NCBI GenBank assembly: GCA_902598655.1
Contig: CACKCQ010000007.1
Span: forward strand, 1 to 64,000
Origin: an uncultured Pelagibacteraceae bacterium
GTDB lineage: Bacteria; Pseudomonadota; Alphaproteobacteria; Pelagibacterales; Pelagibacteraceae
DNA length: 64,000 nucleotides
Reading direction: 5' to 3'
The position numbers were made by a program, and so were the translations under genes. Below, piece after piece: positions 31,930 through 41,717 of this stretch. The notes under the pieces were generated by a model. The model saw only the letters and a program-made list of their open reading frames with translations. It was not told the origin of the DNA and searched no databases. Numbering within the stretch: position 1 is the first letter of the stretch; every line of letters starts with the position of its first letter.

Positions 31930-32940
31930 TTATTTAACTGCTAAAGCCATTTCCATTAGCTTATCGCCACCTGGAACTTTTTCAGCAAAAGCTTTGTGAG
32001 ATGATTTTATTGCAATATCAACCCATGCAGCATGATCATCAGCATCCATATACACTAATTTAACACCTGCAGCTTTGTATGCTTCCTCAAACTTTTTATC
32101 TAAGTTTTCTACTTGAGCTGTCATATATTTCTCAGCAACTTTTCCTGCTTTCATCAAAGCCACTTGTTGGCTAGAATTTAAAGCATTGTAGCTTTTCTTA
32201 GACATTAAAATTGGCTCATACATAAACCATAAACCAAATTTTCCTGGAGGAGTTGCACATTTTACTTGTTCATATATTTTGTAACTCACAAAACTTCCTG
32301 AACTAGTATTTGCACCTGTTAATACACCAGTTTGTAATCCTGTATAAATTTCAGATGATGGCATACTTTGAATACCTGCACCAGCAGCCTCTAACATTTG
32401 GTTGAAAGCTTTTCCTGCAGCTCTCATCACTTGTCCTTTAGCATCACTTGGATTCTTGATACATTTAGTTTTTGATGCGAAACCACCACCTAACCATGCA
32501 TCAGATAGTACTACAACACCAGCATCACTGATTATTTTTTTAATCTCAGTCATCATTGGACCTTTATTAAATCTCAATGCATGCTCGTGATTTTTTACAG
32601 TTCCTGGCATTAAAGTAGCATCAAACTCTGGATGGAATTTTGATGCATAAGCTAATGGGAAAGCAGAAATATCTAATTGACCTGTAGTCATAGGCTTCCA
32701 CTGTTCTTTTGGCTTATAAAGTGACTTAGCTGGATAAATTCTAATTTCTAAATCAACGTTTGCTTTTTTTACTTCATCAGCAATAATTTGTACCATTTCA
32801 TGACGTGGGTCAAAAGAGCCATCAGCTCTTGGTGTACCTGGCCATTGGTGACTTGCTTTTAATGTAACTGCATATGCAGATCCTACTATTGAAAAAGCTA
32901 TAATTATTGAAGACAAATATAATGTTATTTTTCTTAACAT
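31930..32940 (-). CDS. dctP: TRAP transporter substrate-binding protein (DctP family)
   Basis: Signal peptide, TLKASHQWPGTPRADG, SSEIYTGLQTGVLTGANT. Confidence 0.9.
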   Translation of the reverse strand: MLRKITLYLSSIIIAFSIVGSAYAVTLKASHQWPGTPRADGSFDPRHEMVQIIADEVKKANVDLEIRIYPAKSLYKPKEQWKPMTTGQLDISAFPLAYASKFHPEFDATLMPGTVKNHEHALRFNKGPMMTEIKKIISDAGVVVLSDAWLGGGFASKTKCIKNPSDAKGQVMRAAGKAFNQMLEAAGAGIQSMPSSEIYTGLQTGVLTGANTSSGSFVSYKIYEQVKCATPPGKFGLWFMYEPILMSKKSYNALNSSQQVALMKAGKVAEKYMTAQVENLDKKFEEAYKAAGVKLVYMDADDHAAWVDIAIKSSHKAFAEKVPGGDKLMEMALAVK

Positions 32941-33022
32941 AGTTTTCCCCTTTTTATTTATAATGATGATATTAAATTGAACTTGAGCAGAAGAGTCAAT
33001 ATAAGGAAATGACGTACTTATT

Positions 33023-34165
33023 ATGGATGGTCCTTTAAAAAATTTATTAGTTGTTGATCTTACTAGGGTTTTAGTAGGTCCATATTGTACAATGATTTTA
33101 TCTGATCTCGGTGCACGTGTAATTAAAGTAGAAGCACCAGAAATTGGTGACGACTCAAGAAAGTTTGGACCTTTTGTAAAAGACTATTCAGCATATTTTA
33201 TGTCACTAAATAGAGGTAAAGAGAGTATTGCTCTTAATTTAAAAAATGAAGATGATAAAAAAATCTTTGATAAAATTTTAGCAAAAGCAGATATTTTAGT
33301 AGAAAATTTTAAACCAGGTACTTTGGAAAAATGGGGATATGGTTGGAAAGATGTAAGTAAAAAATATCCAAAGTTAATATATGCATCTGCATCTGGTTTC
33401 GGTCAAACTGGTCCTTTAAAAGAATTACCTGCTTATGACATGGTCGTCCAAGGAATGGGTGGGCTGATGAGTGTTACAGGTCATCCAAATAGTGAGCCAA
33501 CAAGAGTTGGAACATCAATTGGTGATATTACAGCAGGCCTTTTTACTGCAATCGGAATTAATGCAGCTTTGTATGATAGACAAAAAACAGGCAAGGGTAT
33601 GTTTATAGATGTTTCAATGTTAGACTGTCAAATTGCGATTTTAGAAAATGCAATTGCAAGATATTTATCTAAAAATGAAATTCCTAAACCGATGGGATCC
33701 AGACATCCTTCAATCGCACCGTTTGAGGCATTTAAAACAAAAGATAGTTATGTAATCATTGCTGCAGGTAACGATAAATTATATGAAAAACTTTGTGAAG
33801 TATTAGGAATACCTGAAATGGTCAATGATAAAAGATTTAATACCAATTCACTCAGATGTGAAAATATGAATGAACTAAAATCAATATTTGAAGATAAACT
33901 TTCTTCAAAAAATACCTCTGAGTGGGTAAGTGAAATGGAAAAATTAAGGATACCTTGTGGACCAATATTTAATATTAAAGAGGCTGTAGAAAATCCTCAA
34001 GTAGAAGCAAGAAACATGATTGTCAAAGCTTATCATAAAGTAGTTGGTGATTTTAGATTAGCAGGCAATCCTATAAAAATGTCTTCATACAAAGATAAAA
34101 GCACTAGAGGAGACATTCCTGATCTTGATGAACACAGGGAACAAATATTAAAAGAGTTCTCTTAA
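33023..34165 (+). CDS. CaiB/BaiF family CoA-transferase
   Basis: VVDLTRVLVGPYCTMILSDLGARVIKVE, SLNRGKESIALNLK, YASASGFGQTGP. Confidence 0.95.
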   Translation: MDGPLKNLLVVDLTRVLVGPYCTMILSDLGARVIKVEAPEIGDDSRKFGPFVKDYSAYFMSLNRGKESIALNLKNEDDKKIFDKILAKADILVENFKPGTLEKWGYGWKDVSKKYPKLIYASASGFGQTGPLKELPAYDMVVQGMGGLMSVTGHPNSEPTRVGTSIGDITAGLFTAIGINAALYDRQKTGKGMFIDVSMLDCQIAILENAIARYLSKNEIPKPMGSRHPSIAPFEAFKTKDSYVIIAAGNDKLYEKLCEVLGIPEMVNDKRFNTNSLRCENMNELKSIFEDKLSSKNTSEWVSEMEKLRIPCGPIFNIKEAVENPQVEARNMIVKAYHKVVGDFRLAGNPIKMSSYKDKSTRGDIPDLDEHREQILKEFS

Positions 34166-34693
34166 TTAAGAATTATTTTCTTCTTCGTTTACGTTGTCTG
34201 AAACTTGTTCTTCTGCTTCAGAAACTTGATCTAAAGAAATATCATTATTATCTTCAGCTTCACTTGGAGCTTCTACATTAACATCAGGTTGAGCTGACGG
34301 TGATAGTTCAGCAAGATCCTCTTTTGAAACTTGAATTTTTTCAGGAATTTTCCTAGCTCTTTTTGATGGAAGAATTGGTACACCACTTTTTGAGATCTCA
34401 CCTTTGTATTGATTCTCAAAATCATCACCAATATCTTCATCTTCTTCGGCAGTATCATCAATTTGTTCTACGTGTTTCCTTAGTTTGTAAACTGCAGCCT
34501 CAGTTAAATCTGGAACTTTAATTGTTTCTTCAGCTATTTCTCTTAATGCAATAACTGTATGCTTGTCGTTATCTCTATCTAATGTGGGTTCAATTCCTGA
34601 ATTAAGTTGAGTAGCTCTTTCTTTAGCAACCAAAACTAATTCATAAGGGCTATCCACTTTGTCTATACAGTCTTCAACGGTAACTCTTGCCAT
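34166..34693 (-). CDS. rpoZ: DNA-directed RNA polymerase omega subunit with long acidic C-terminal extension
   Basis: [42 protein letters not shown]. Confidence 0.92.
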   Translation of the reverse strand: MARVTVEDCIDKVDSPYELVLVAKERATQLNSGIEPTLDRDNDKHTVIALREIAEETIKVPDLTEAAVYKLRKHVEQIDDTAEEDEDIGDDFENQYKGEISKSGVPILPSKRARKIPEKIQVSKEDLAELSPSAQPDVNVEAPSEAEDNNDISLDQVSEAEEQVSDNVNEEENNS

Positions 34694-34734
34694 GGGCGAT
34701 TAGATATACTCCAAGATCAACAAAATCAAGTGTT

Positions 34735-35943
34735 TTATACTAAAATTGGATTTAATTTTTTTCTAACTAAAAAAAGAAGAATAAAAGAAATAAGTATATA
34801 AAGTGCAGATATTATAGCAATTTTCTCAATTGAAAATCCAATATCAATTAAAATTCCAAAAAGAGCTGTTCCAAAAGCTGTTGAAAAAACCATAAGTGCA
34901 GTGGTCAAAGCTTTAATTGATCCAATATGCTTTACACCGTAAACTTCAGCCCAAGTAGAAGATCCCAAAACGTTTGCCAAACCATTTGATATTCCAATCA
35001 AACCTAAAAATATAAATGCAGTAAATTGTGCATCAAAATAAATAATTACAAAAGTCGATAGAAATAAAGGAATATTCATAAAAATTAAAAGTTTTCGACT
35101 TGTGAATTTATCAATTAAAAAACCAGATATTAAAAGTGTAATTACTGAAAATACTGAATAAGACATAAAAGACTGAGCAATTACAAATGGTCCCCAGTTT
35201 TTAGATTCAGTAATAAATGATTGGTAAACAAATACACCAGTTGCAATCCAAGGCATGGCAAGCATATTCATGCTTACGATATAAAATTTATAATCTTTTA
35301 TTACTTCAATTCTTTTCCATTGCTTAATATTTTCCTCTTTAAATTCTTCTCCTCCAGTGCTTTCTCTCGTATCAAGTTTAACTGTTCGAACTAAGAAGAA
35401 TGATGCAATTGGTAGAAATATTAAAATTAATATTGCAATTACAGTCCAAATATTTTGCCAAGTCGTTAATGACAACAAAAATACCATTAAAACAGGTAAA
35501 ATAAATTCAGCACTAGATAAACCAAACCAACAAATACTTAATGCCCTACCCCGTGATTTTGTAAAATATCTTGAAACTGTTGTTGTTGCAGTATGAGACA
35601 TCATTCCCTGTCCTGAAAATCTCATTAAGAAAATTGCAATGAATAAAAAAACTAATGATGAAATTTTTGAAAAGAAAAAACAAGAAAAAGATAAAAGTAA
35701 TGTTACATAGATTGCAAATCTAAAAATATTTATATCATCAATTTTCTTTCCAACCAAAATAAGTAATAAACTACTACACAATGTTGCAGATGCATATATT
35801 GAGCCAAATTGTCCATGAGTTATAGAGAGTGTCTCTCTAATGCTTGTATTGAATATTCCAAGAAAAAAACTCTGTCCAAAGCTTGAAAAAAATGTAAATA
35901 TAAATCCAAATACAATTACTTTTAAACTTAAATTTTTAAACAT
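34735..35943 (-). CDS. Major facilitator superfamily transporter
   Basis: ~12 predicted TM helices, MFS-like layout. Confidence 0.85.
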   Translation of the reverse strand: MFKNLSLKVIVFGFIFTFFSSFGQSFFLGIFNTSIRETLSITHGQFGSIYASATLCSSLLLILVGKKIDDINIFRFAIYVTLLLSFSCFFFSKISSLVFLFIAIFLMRFSGQGMMSHTATTTVSRYFTKSRGRALSICWFGLSSAEFILPVLMVFLLSLTTWQNIWTVIAILILIFLPIASFFLVRTVKLDTRESTGGEEFKEENIKQWKRIEVIKDYKFYIVSMNMLAMPWIATGVFVYQSFITESKNWGPFVIAQSFMSYSVFSVITLLISGFLIDKFTSRKLLIFMNIPLFLSTFVIIYFDAQFTAFIFLGLIGISNGLANVLGSSTWAEVYGVKHIGSIKALTTALMVFSTAFGTALFGILIDIGFSIEKIAIISALYILISFILLFLVRKKLNPILV

Positions 35944-35951
35944 AAAAAAAT

Positions 35952-36827
35952 ATGACTTCTAAAGTTGCTTTCATAGGTCTTGGTGTAATGGGTTATCCAA
36001 TGGCAGGATATATATCAAAAGCAGGACATAATGTAACTGTTTTTAACAGAACAAAATCAAAAGCAGAAAAGTGGATTGGTGAATACAAAGGTAATATGGC
36101 TGATACACCATCTGAAGCTGCTAAAGATGCTGATTTTATTTTTACGTGTGTTGGAAATGATGATGATTTAAGACAAGTCTCTTTAGGTGATAATGGGTTA
36201 TTTCATAATGCTAAAGAAGGATGCGTATATATAGATAATTCAACAGTGTCTGCTGAAATTTCTAGAGAACTTTATAAAGCTGCAAAAGATAAAGGATTTG
36301 GTTTTTTAGATGCTCCTATATCTGGAGGACAATCAGGTGCAGAAGGTGGGATATTAACAGTCATGGTTGGTGGGGATGAAAATGATTTTAAAAAAGCGGA
36401 GCCAATAATTGATTGTTATAGTAAAAAAGTAACTTTGATTGGACCATCAGGTAGTGGACAATTAACTAAGATGGTTAATCAAATGTGTATTGGTGGTTTA
36501 GTTCAAGGTTTATCTGAAGCAGTAAATTTTGGAATTAATGCAGGTTTAGATATGGACAAAGTTATGGAAACTATCTCTAAAGGTGCAGCTCAGTCATGGC
36601 AAATGGAAAATAGATATAAAACTATGGTTGCTGATAAATTTGATTACGGATTTGCTGTAGATTGGATGAGAAAAGATTTAAAAATTTGTATTGAAGAAGC
36701 AAAAAGAAATGGTTCACCTGTACCAGTAACTGAAATTGTTGATAGTTATTATGCTGAAGTTCAAAAAATGGGTGGAAATCGTTGGGATAGCTCAAGTTTA
36801 ATAGCTAGATTAAAAAAGAAAAAATAA
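35952..36827 (+). CDS. NAD(P)-dependent beta-hydroxyacid dehydrogenase (3-hydroxyisobutyrate / tartronate semialdehyde reductase family)
   Basis: AFIGLGVMGYPMAGYISKAGHNVTVFNRT, DAPISGGQSGAEGG, GSGQLTKMVNQ. Confidence 0.92.
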   Translation: MTSKVAFIGLGVMGYPMAGYISKAGHNVTVFNRTKSKAEKWIGEYKGNMADTPSEAAKDADFIFTCVGNDDDLRQVSLGDNGLFHNAKEGCVYIDNSTVSAEISRELYKAAKDKGFGFLDAPISGGQSGAEGGILTVMVGGDENDFKKAEPIIDCYSKKVTLIGPSGSGQLTKMVNQMCIGGLVQGLSEAVNFGINAGLDMDKVMETISKGAAQSWQMENRYKTMVADKFDYGFAVDWMRKDLKICIEEAKRNGSPVPVTEIVDSYYAEVQKMGGNRWDSSSLIARLKKKK

Positions 36828-36829
36828 TT

Positions 36830-37435
36830 GTGTCTACCACTGTTCCCTACTACGAGGATTTTTCCGAAATAAAAAAGAAAATTTGGTTAATGTTAACTGA
36901 TGCAGTTACTAATAGATCTTCTCCTTTTAGAATACCTGTTTTTTCATGCGGTAGTGAGAGCAATATCGAAAGTAGAATTGTTGTTCTTAGAAAATCAGAT
37001 GAGCAAAATAATTTAGTTCAATTTCACAGTGACATTAGATCTGATAAAATTAAAATATTAAAAAAAAACCCAAATTCATCGATGTTATTTTATGATAAAG
37101 ATGAAAAAATACAGGTTAGATTAAAAGTTGAAGCAATTATCAATCACAATAATGATATAACAAAACAATCTTGGGAGAAAACTCAACATATCAGTCGAAA
37201 ATGTTACTTAGTAGATAATGGACCAGGTACAGAGTCTGATATTCCAACATCTGGTTTAAAACCTGAATTAGATAATTTTGATTACACAAAAGAACAAAGC
37301 GAAGTAGGATATAAAAACTTCACTGTTATTCAGTGTAAAATTAAATCTATGGAATGGTTATATTTAGCTGCAAAAGGTCATCGAAGAGCTAGATTTGACA
37401 TTAATAATAATAAAGATACTTGGTTGATACCATAA
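36830..37435 (+). CDS. Pyridoxamine 5'-phosphate oxidase-related flavin-binding protein
   Basis: Split-barrel FMN-binding type sequence (ESRIVVLRKSDEQNNLVQFHSDIRSDK, C-terminal GHRRARFD); GTG start. Confidence 0.7.
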   Translation: MSTTVPYYEDFSEIKKKIWLMLTDAVTNRSSPFRIPVFSCGSESNIESRIVVLRKSDEQNNLVQFHSDIRSDKIKILKKNPNSSMLFYDKDEKIQVRLKVEAIINHNNDITKQSWEKTQHISRKCYLVDNGPGTESDIPTSGLKPELDNFDYTKEQSEVGYKNFTVIQCKIKSMEWLYLAAKGHRRARFDINNNKDTWLIP

Positions 37436-37833
37436 TGAAAAAATATGAAGCTATGGTTTTGTCATGTATTGATCCAAGGTTTCAGACAAAAGTTTTTAAT
37501 TATTTAAAAAAAAAGAAATTAACTGGAAAGTATAGCTCATTTACTATTGCTGGATCAGCAATTGGTGTAACTTCTAAAAAATTTAAAAAATGGCAATCAA
37601 CCTTTTTGGATAATTTATCAACTTCAATAAAGTTACATAATATAAGTAAATTAATAGTAATTAATCACGAAGATTGCGGTGCAGCTAAAATAGTAAATGG
37701 AAAAAAAGAATTTAGTTCGCTTGTAGAAAATAAAATTCATAAAGACTCATTTGAAAAAATTGAAGCAATTTTAAACAAAAGATTTCCTAAATTAAAACTA
37801 TCTTTTAAAATATTAAAACTAAGTGATAAATAA
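37420..37833 (+). CDS. Small carbonic-anhydrase-like protein
   Basis: Beta-CA-like zinc motifs CIDPR and HEDCGA in a 137-aa protein. Confidence 0.6.
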   Translation: MVDTIMKKYEAMVLSCIDPRFQTKVFNYLKKKKLTGKYSSFTIAGSAIGVTSKKFKKWQSTFLDNLSTSIKLHNISKLIVINHEDCGAAKIVNGKKEFSSLVENKIHKDSFEKIEAILNKRFPKLKLSFKILKLSDK

Positions 37834-37848
37834 TAAATTTTAACAAGA

Positions 37849-38715
37849 TTATTCTTTCCATTTTTTAAACCAATCTTCTTTGGCATACTCAGTTAACTTA
37901 TAAGTACACCATTCATTTTTTCGTCCTTTAAGTAATTTTTTATGAGTATATCTTGCTGGAATTTGATAATTTCCAGGAGGATTACCTCTTTTCTTTTGAC
38001 CTAAAGCGCAAGCAATTTGAAGTGGATCAAATGGATTATCTGAGGTTGGAGTTAAATAAACTGAGTCTTTTAAGTCTGGACAAGTTGGATCATTGTGATC
38101 GTAAACTCCTTTTCCAAATTTTTTTGAAAGATTTTGACTAAGAATACCAGAACTTAAATGTGATCCATTTTTAACTCCTTTAGTACAAGGCATAGCAAAA
38201 CCATTGCCATGAAGTAATTCATGAATTGAAATTTTTGTAATTTGACCTGATGCTCTTTTTATAAACAAGTATCCATGATGAGGTCCCATTTGACCTCCGT
38301 CTCCGCTTGCCGCATCTGTGAATGAGAAATATAATTTTTTTGGATTATTAAATCCTTGTTTTTGTAAGTAATAATCTGGATAATTAACATTCCATCCACC
38401 TTTTTTAGCTTTACGATCCATTCTTACAAATGAGATATCTAGTTTGCCATCTTGTCTATAATCAAATTTTAATCTTTGCTTATTGCCAGTCATTTTAAAA
38501 AATAAATCATCTATTTTTTTGACTTCTTTTTTTATCCAGCCATTAATATCTCTTTCATTATCTTTTGTTTTTTTTGCAAGAAAATAAATAAAATGAATTT
38601 GATAATCATCAGTAACATCTGGCTGGTCTTCAAAATATCTACCTGGTTTTTCATCAGATGCAAATAAAGACGAACTAAATAATGTGATTATTAGAATTAA
38701 GAATATTTTTTTCAT
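37849..38715 (-). CDS. Secreted protein with HExxH-type motif, paralogue of 40717..41712
   Basis: Signal peptide, KPGRYFEDQPDVTDDYQIHFIYFLAKK, SIHELLHGNGF. Confidence 0.6.
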   Translation of the reverse strand: MKKIFLILIITLFSSSLFASDEKPGRYFEDQPDVTDDYQIHFIYFLAKKTKDNERDINGWIKKEVKKIDDLFFKMTGNKQRLKFDYRQDGKLDISFVRMDRKAKKGGWNVNYPDYYLQKQGFNNPKKLYFSFTDAASGDGGQMGPHHGYLFIKRASGQITKISIHELLHGNGFAMPCTKGVKNGSHLSSGILSQNLSKKFGKGVYDHNDPTCPDLKDSVYLTPTSDNPFDPLQIACALGQKKRGNPPGNYQIPARYTHKKLLKGRKNEWCTYKLTEYAKEDWFKKWKE

Positions 38716-39002
38716 AAGCCTCTTATTATTATATTGGTCCCTTCAGAATTATCGAGTCTAATCTGTTTGATAGGCTTATATTCCTCTGAATTATACCATT
38801 CCAAAGCCCTTTGATAACTTGGAAATTTTAAAATGATTATTCTTGGAAAATTTGTCTCGCCATCAAATATTTGAAACTCACCTGCTCTTACCAAAAATTC
38901 TCCACCAAATTTTTTTACAATTGGATTAACTTTTTCAACGTACTCTTTATAATTCTCAGGATTGGTTATTTTTAATTGAGCAATCACATAACCTGAGGGC
39001 AT
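38712..39002 (-). CDS. DUF1330 family protein
   Basis: GYVIAQLKITNPENYKEYVEKVNPIVKKFGGEFLVRAG, FPSYQRALEWYNSEEYKPI. Confidence 0.9.
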   Translation of the reverse strand: MPSGYVIAQLKITNPENYKEYVEKVNPIVKKFGGEFLVRAGEFQIFDGETNFPRIIILKFPSYQRALEWYNSEEYKPIKQIRLDNSEGTNIIIRGL

Positions 39003-39021
39003 TTATTCTCCTTTAATCTTT

Positions 39022-40716
39022 CTAATTAATACAGTTAGATGGATATGTTTCATAATTTTGATCATCTAAGTATTTGAAACGATTAGTTAAAAATTTATTA
39101 ATTTTTTCATTATATTTTTTGGAAATTCTATCTACTTTACACCTTGATGCATACCACCATAATACAGTTTCAGCTAAGTCTTCATTTCCTGGTAATTCCC
39201 AAGCATATTCTGAAATATAATGCTTATCAGTACTAACAGCATTTAACCATTTTTTCTCGTTAACAGATCCGCCCCACCACCAATCGAGTGAAGCGTGAGT
39301 TAATTCATGAAACATTAACTCCTCAGCATATTTTTTATTTTCATTTGTAAGATAATCTGTGTGAATTACTATAGTACCTTTTCCTCCTGCCCAGCCTGCT
39401 TTGCCTTTATGTATAGTTATTTCTTTAACATTTTTTTTTAAAAATTTTGGCATTTGCCCGTATATTTTTGCCCATTTAATTGCTTGTTTTTTTGCCTTTT
39501 TATCAGTTTTAAATTCATCATTAACATTTATTAATATATCCTTACTATTCTCAAAAGTTGCGTTAAAGACAAAAACTGTAAAACTACTTTTACCCCAACC
39601 ATCTTTTGTGTATTTGTTTGATAAGGTTCTCACATCGTAACCCATTACTTTTTTTTTCTCTACAAATGATAAATTTATAAAATTACTTGGGTCTTTTTTA
39701 TTTATTATGTCTCCATCTTTCCACTCACTACCACCTTTAAAAATAAAATTTTTGCTTATACTTATAGTTTTTACAGCTTTATCTAACTCCCATATTGCAA
39801 CTTGTTTTACACCATCGTTCCAAAGCATTGATCCTTCACCATGTCTATTATTATTTTTCCATTCACCGGTATAAACACCTCCGCCACTACTATAAAAATA
39901 TTTACCTTGTCCAGTTCTTTGGCCATTTACCCAATCACCTTCATATCTATCTCCATTTGGCCAAGTACCAATTCCAAAACCATGCATATTTTGCATTTTC
40001 CATTCACCGACATATTTAAAACCTTTTTCCCAAACACCTGTCCCCTTTCCATTATCACAATTGCCTTGAACACAACCTATTGCCTTTCCACTCGAGTCTG
40101 TCTCAATTAAATTTCCATTTTTCCACTCTCCGGATTGTGCTGTGCCGTTTGCGTAGATAAAGGTTCCTTGCCCATCAGCTTCTCCATTTTTTCTTCCGCC
40201 GATGTATTTATCCCCATTTGCCCAAGTAACTGTTCCTTGCCCATTTTGTATACCAAACTCCCAATCACCAATATATTTTGTTCCATTAACCCATTTAAAA
40301 GTACCTAGACCATGGGGTTTTTGATTTTTCCAATCTCCATTATATTTATCTCCATTGGACCATATAAAAGTTCCTTTTCCATTAACGCAATTACCTTTTA
40401 TGCAGCCAGTCTTTAGCGCTGTTTTATTTTCTAAAAATTTTTTTTTGCCAATTGCAAAGAGTTTACACTCACCATTTATTCCTTTTTCTTTTCTGTGTTT
40501 TTCACAATCATTAAATCCATCTTGCTTTTCTGTTCCGCGTCCGTACTCACATTTTCCATCATTCCCGACTACAACAAAAAGATGGTCATCAGAACCTTGA
40601 TTTAAAAGGTCGGCATAAACTTCATCAACTATCCAATCACATATTTGTTGATTTTCTGCTTTAGATGTTTCGCACCATATGAAAGTAAAAAATATAGTTG
40701 CTAATATTTTTTTCAC
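39022..40716 (-). CDS. Secreted MORN-repeat protein with C-terminal HExxH (HELTH) domain
   Basis: Signal peptide, at least seven MORN-type repeats (e.g. GKGTFIWSNGDKYNGDWKNQKPHG), then EELMFHELTHASLDWW. Confidence 0.75.
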   Translation of the reverse strand: MKKILATIFFTFIWCETSKAENQQICDWIVDEVYADLLNQGSDDHLFVVVGNDGKCEYGRGTEKQDGFNDCEKHRKEKGINGECKLFAIGKKKFLENKTALKTGCIKGNCVNGKGTFIWSNGDKYNGDWKNQKPHGLGTFKWVNGTKYIGDWEFGIQNGQGTVTWANGDKYIGGRKNGEADGQGTFIYANGTAQSGEWKNGNLIETDSSGKAIGCVQGNCDNGKGTGVWEKGFKYVGEWKMQNMHGFGIGTWPNGDRYEGDWVNGQRTGQGKYFYSSGGGVYTGEWKNNNRHGEGSMLWNDGVKQVAIWELDKAVKTISISKNFIFKGGSEWKDGDIINKKDPSNFINLSFVEKKKVMGYDVRTLSNKYTKDGWGKSSFTVFVFNATFENSKDILINVNDEFKTDKKAKKQAIKWAKIYGQMPKFLKKNVKEITIHKGKAGWAGGKGTIVIHTDYLTNENKKYAEELMFHELTHASLDWWWGGSVNEKKWLNAVSTDKHYISEYAWELPGNEDLAETVLWWYASRCKVDRISKKYNEKINKFLTNRFKYLDDQNYETYPSNCIN

Positions 40717-41712
40717 TTAATTCCTTTGAAATATACCAAATTCTTCTTCCCATGGAGCTGCTACGTCGTCTCGTGCATAAAAACAATCTCCACCTTCACC
40801 TTTATCTTTATCATAAATATTTTCATAATTATGTTTTGTAAATTTCCATTTTTCCTTTGGTATACAAGTAACTTCAAAAGGATCAAAAGGTGTATCTGAT
40901 GTAGGTGTAAAATAAACACTGTCCTGCATGTTTGGACAAGTTTTATTATTATGACCCCAATAATCATCATTCTTTGGGTCTAAAGTATGATTTGTTCCAT
41001 CACCCGATCTACTCATCATGTCTTTTGTTTTTTTAGTATTGTGTCCTTCGATAAAATTTGGTGAACATTTATAAATTCCACCCATGGCATGTAAAATCTC
41101 GTGTAAAATAAAATATCCAACCTCTTTATTATTAAGTGGGTATTTTTTTTGATGTTTAGAAAATACACTAAAAATTGGAAATCCAACAGAAAATGGCCAA
41201 TCTTTATGAGTAAAATCTCCAAAGTTAAAATATATTTTCTTAGGGTTGTTCATTCCATTATTAATAATGGATCTTCCAAATACACCTCCACAACTACCCC
41301 ATTTAGACTTTTTCATGTCTTTTTTGGTTCTGTTTATTCTAAGAAACGTAATATCTAACTTTCCGTCTTTACGTCTATCCCACTTTAATTTCTGACCTTC
41401 TCCATTATTAAAATTTGATTTCTTGTTTGCTTTAGCAGTTGTTTTTAAAATCCATTTATTGGCGGTTTCAACCCATTTTTCCAATTCTCCATTTATATCT
41501 CCCTCTTTATCTTTTGAGTCTTTTAATAGAGTATAAACAATGTGAACTTGGAAATCATCGTTAACATCAGGCTGATCCTCAAAATATCTTCCTGGTTTTT
41601 TGTCACTATCTAAAATAACTAGTGTTGTATCGCTATCATAACATTTGTCAGCATAAACATTTGAAATTAAGTTAAGTAAAAAAATGATTGATAATAAAAT
41701 TGTTTTTTTCAT
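40717..41712 (-). CDS. Secreted protein with HExxH-type motif, paralogue of 37849..38715
   Basis: Signal peptide, KKPGRYFEDQPDVNDDFQVHIVYTLLKD, DGKLDITFLRINR, FILHEILHAMGG. Confidence 0.6.
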   Translation of the reverse strand: MKKTILLSIIFLLNLISNVYADKCYDSDTTLVILDSDKKPGRYFEDQPDVNDDFQVHIVYTLLKDSKDKEGDINGELEKWVETANKWILKTTAKANKKSNFNNGEGQKLKWDRRKDGKLDITFLRINRTKKDMKKSKWGSCGGVFGRSIINNGMNNPKKIYFNFGDFTHKDWPFSVGFPIFSVFSKHQKKYPLNNKEVGYFILHEILHAMGGIYKCSPNFIEGHNTKKTKDMMSRSGDGTNHTLDPKNDDYWGHNNKTCPNMQDSVYFTPTSDTPFDPFEVTCIPKEKWKFTKHNYENIYDKDKGEGGDCFYARDDVAAPWEEEFGIFQRN

Positions 41713-41717
41713 AAAAT

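Noticed and set aside
36830-37435. Frameshifted or degraded pdxH pseudogene
   Set aside because: The ORF is intact from a GTG start with plausible length and tight spacing; there is no evidence of decay.
39800-40400. Periodic DNA pattern within the MORN-repeat gene as a possible CRISPR or tandem-repeat array
   Set aside because: The periodicity is explained by degenerate protein-level MORN repeats; there are no identical direct repeats with unique spacers. No CRISPR array or cas gene is seen in the window.
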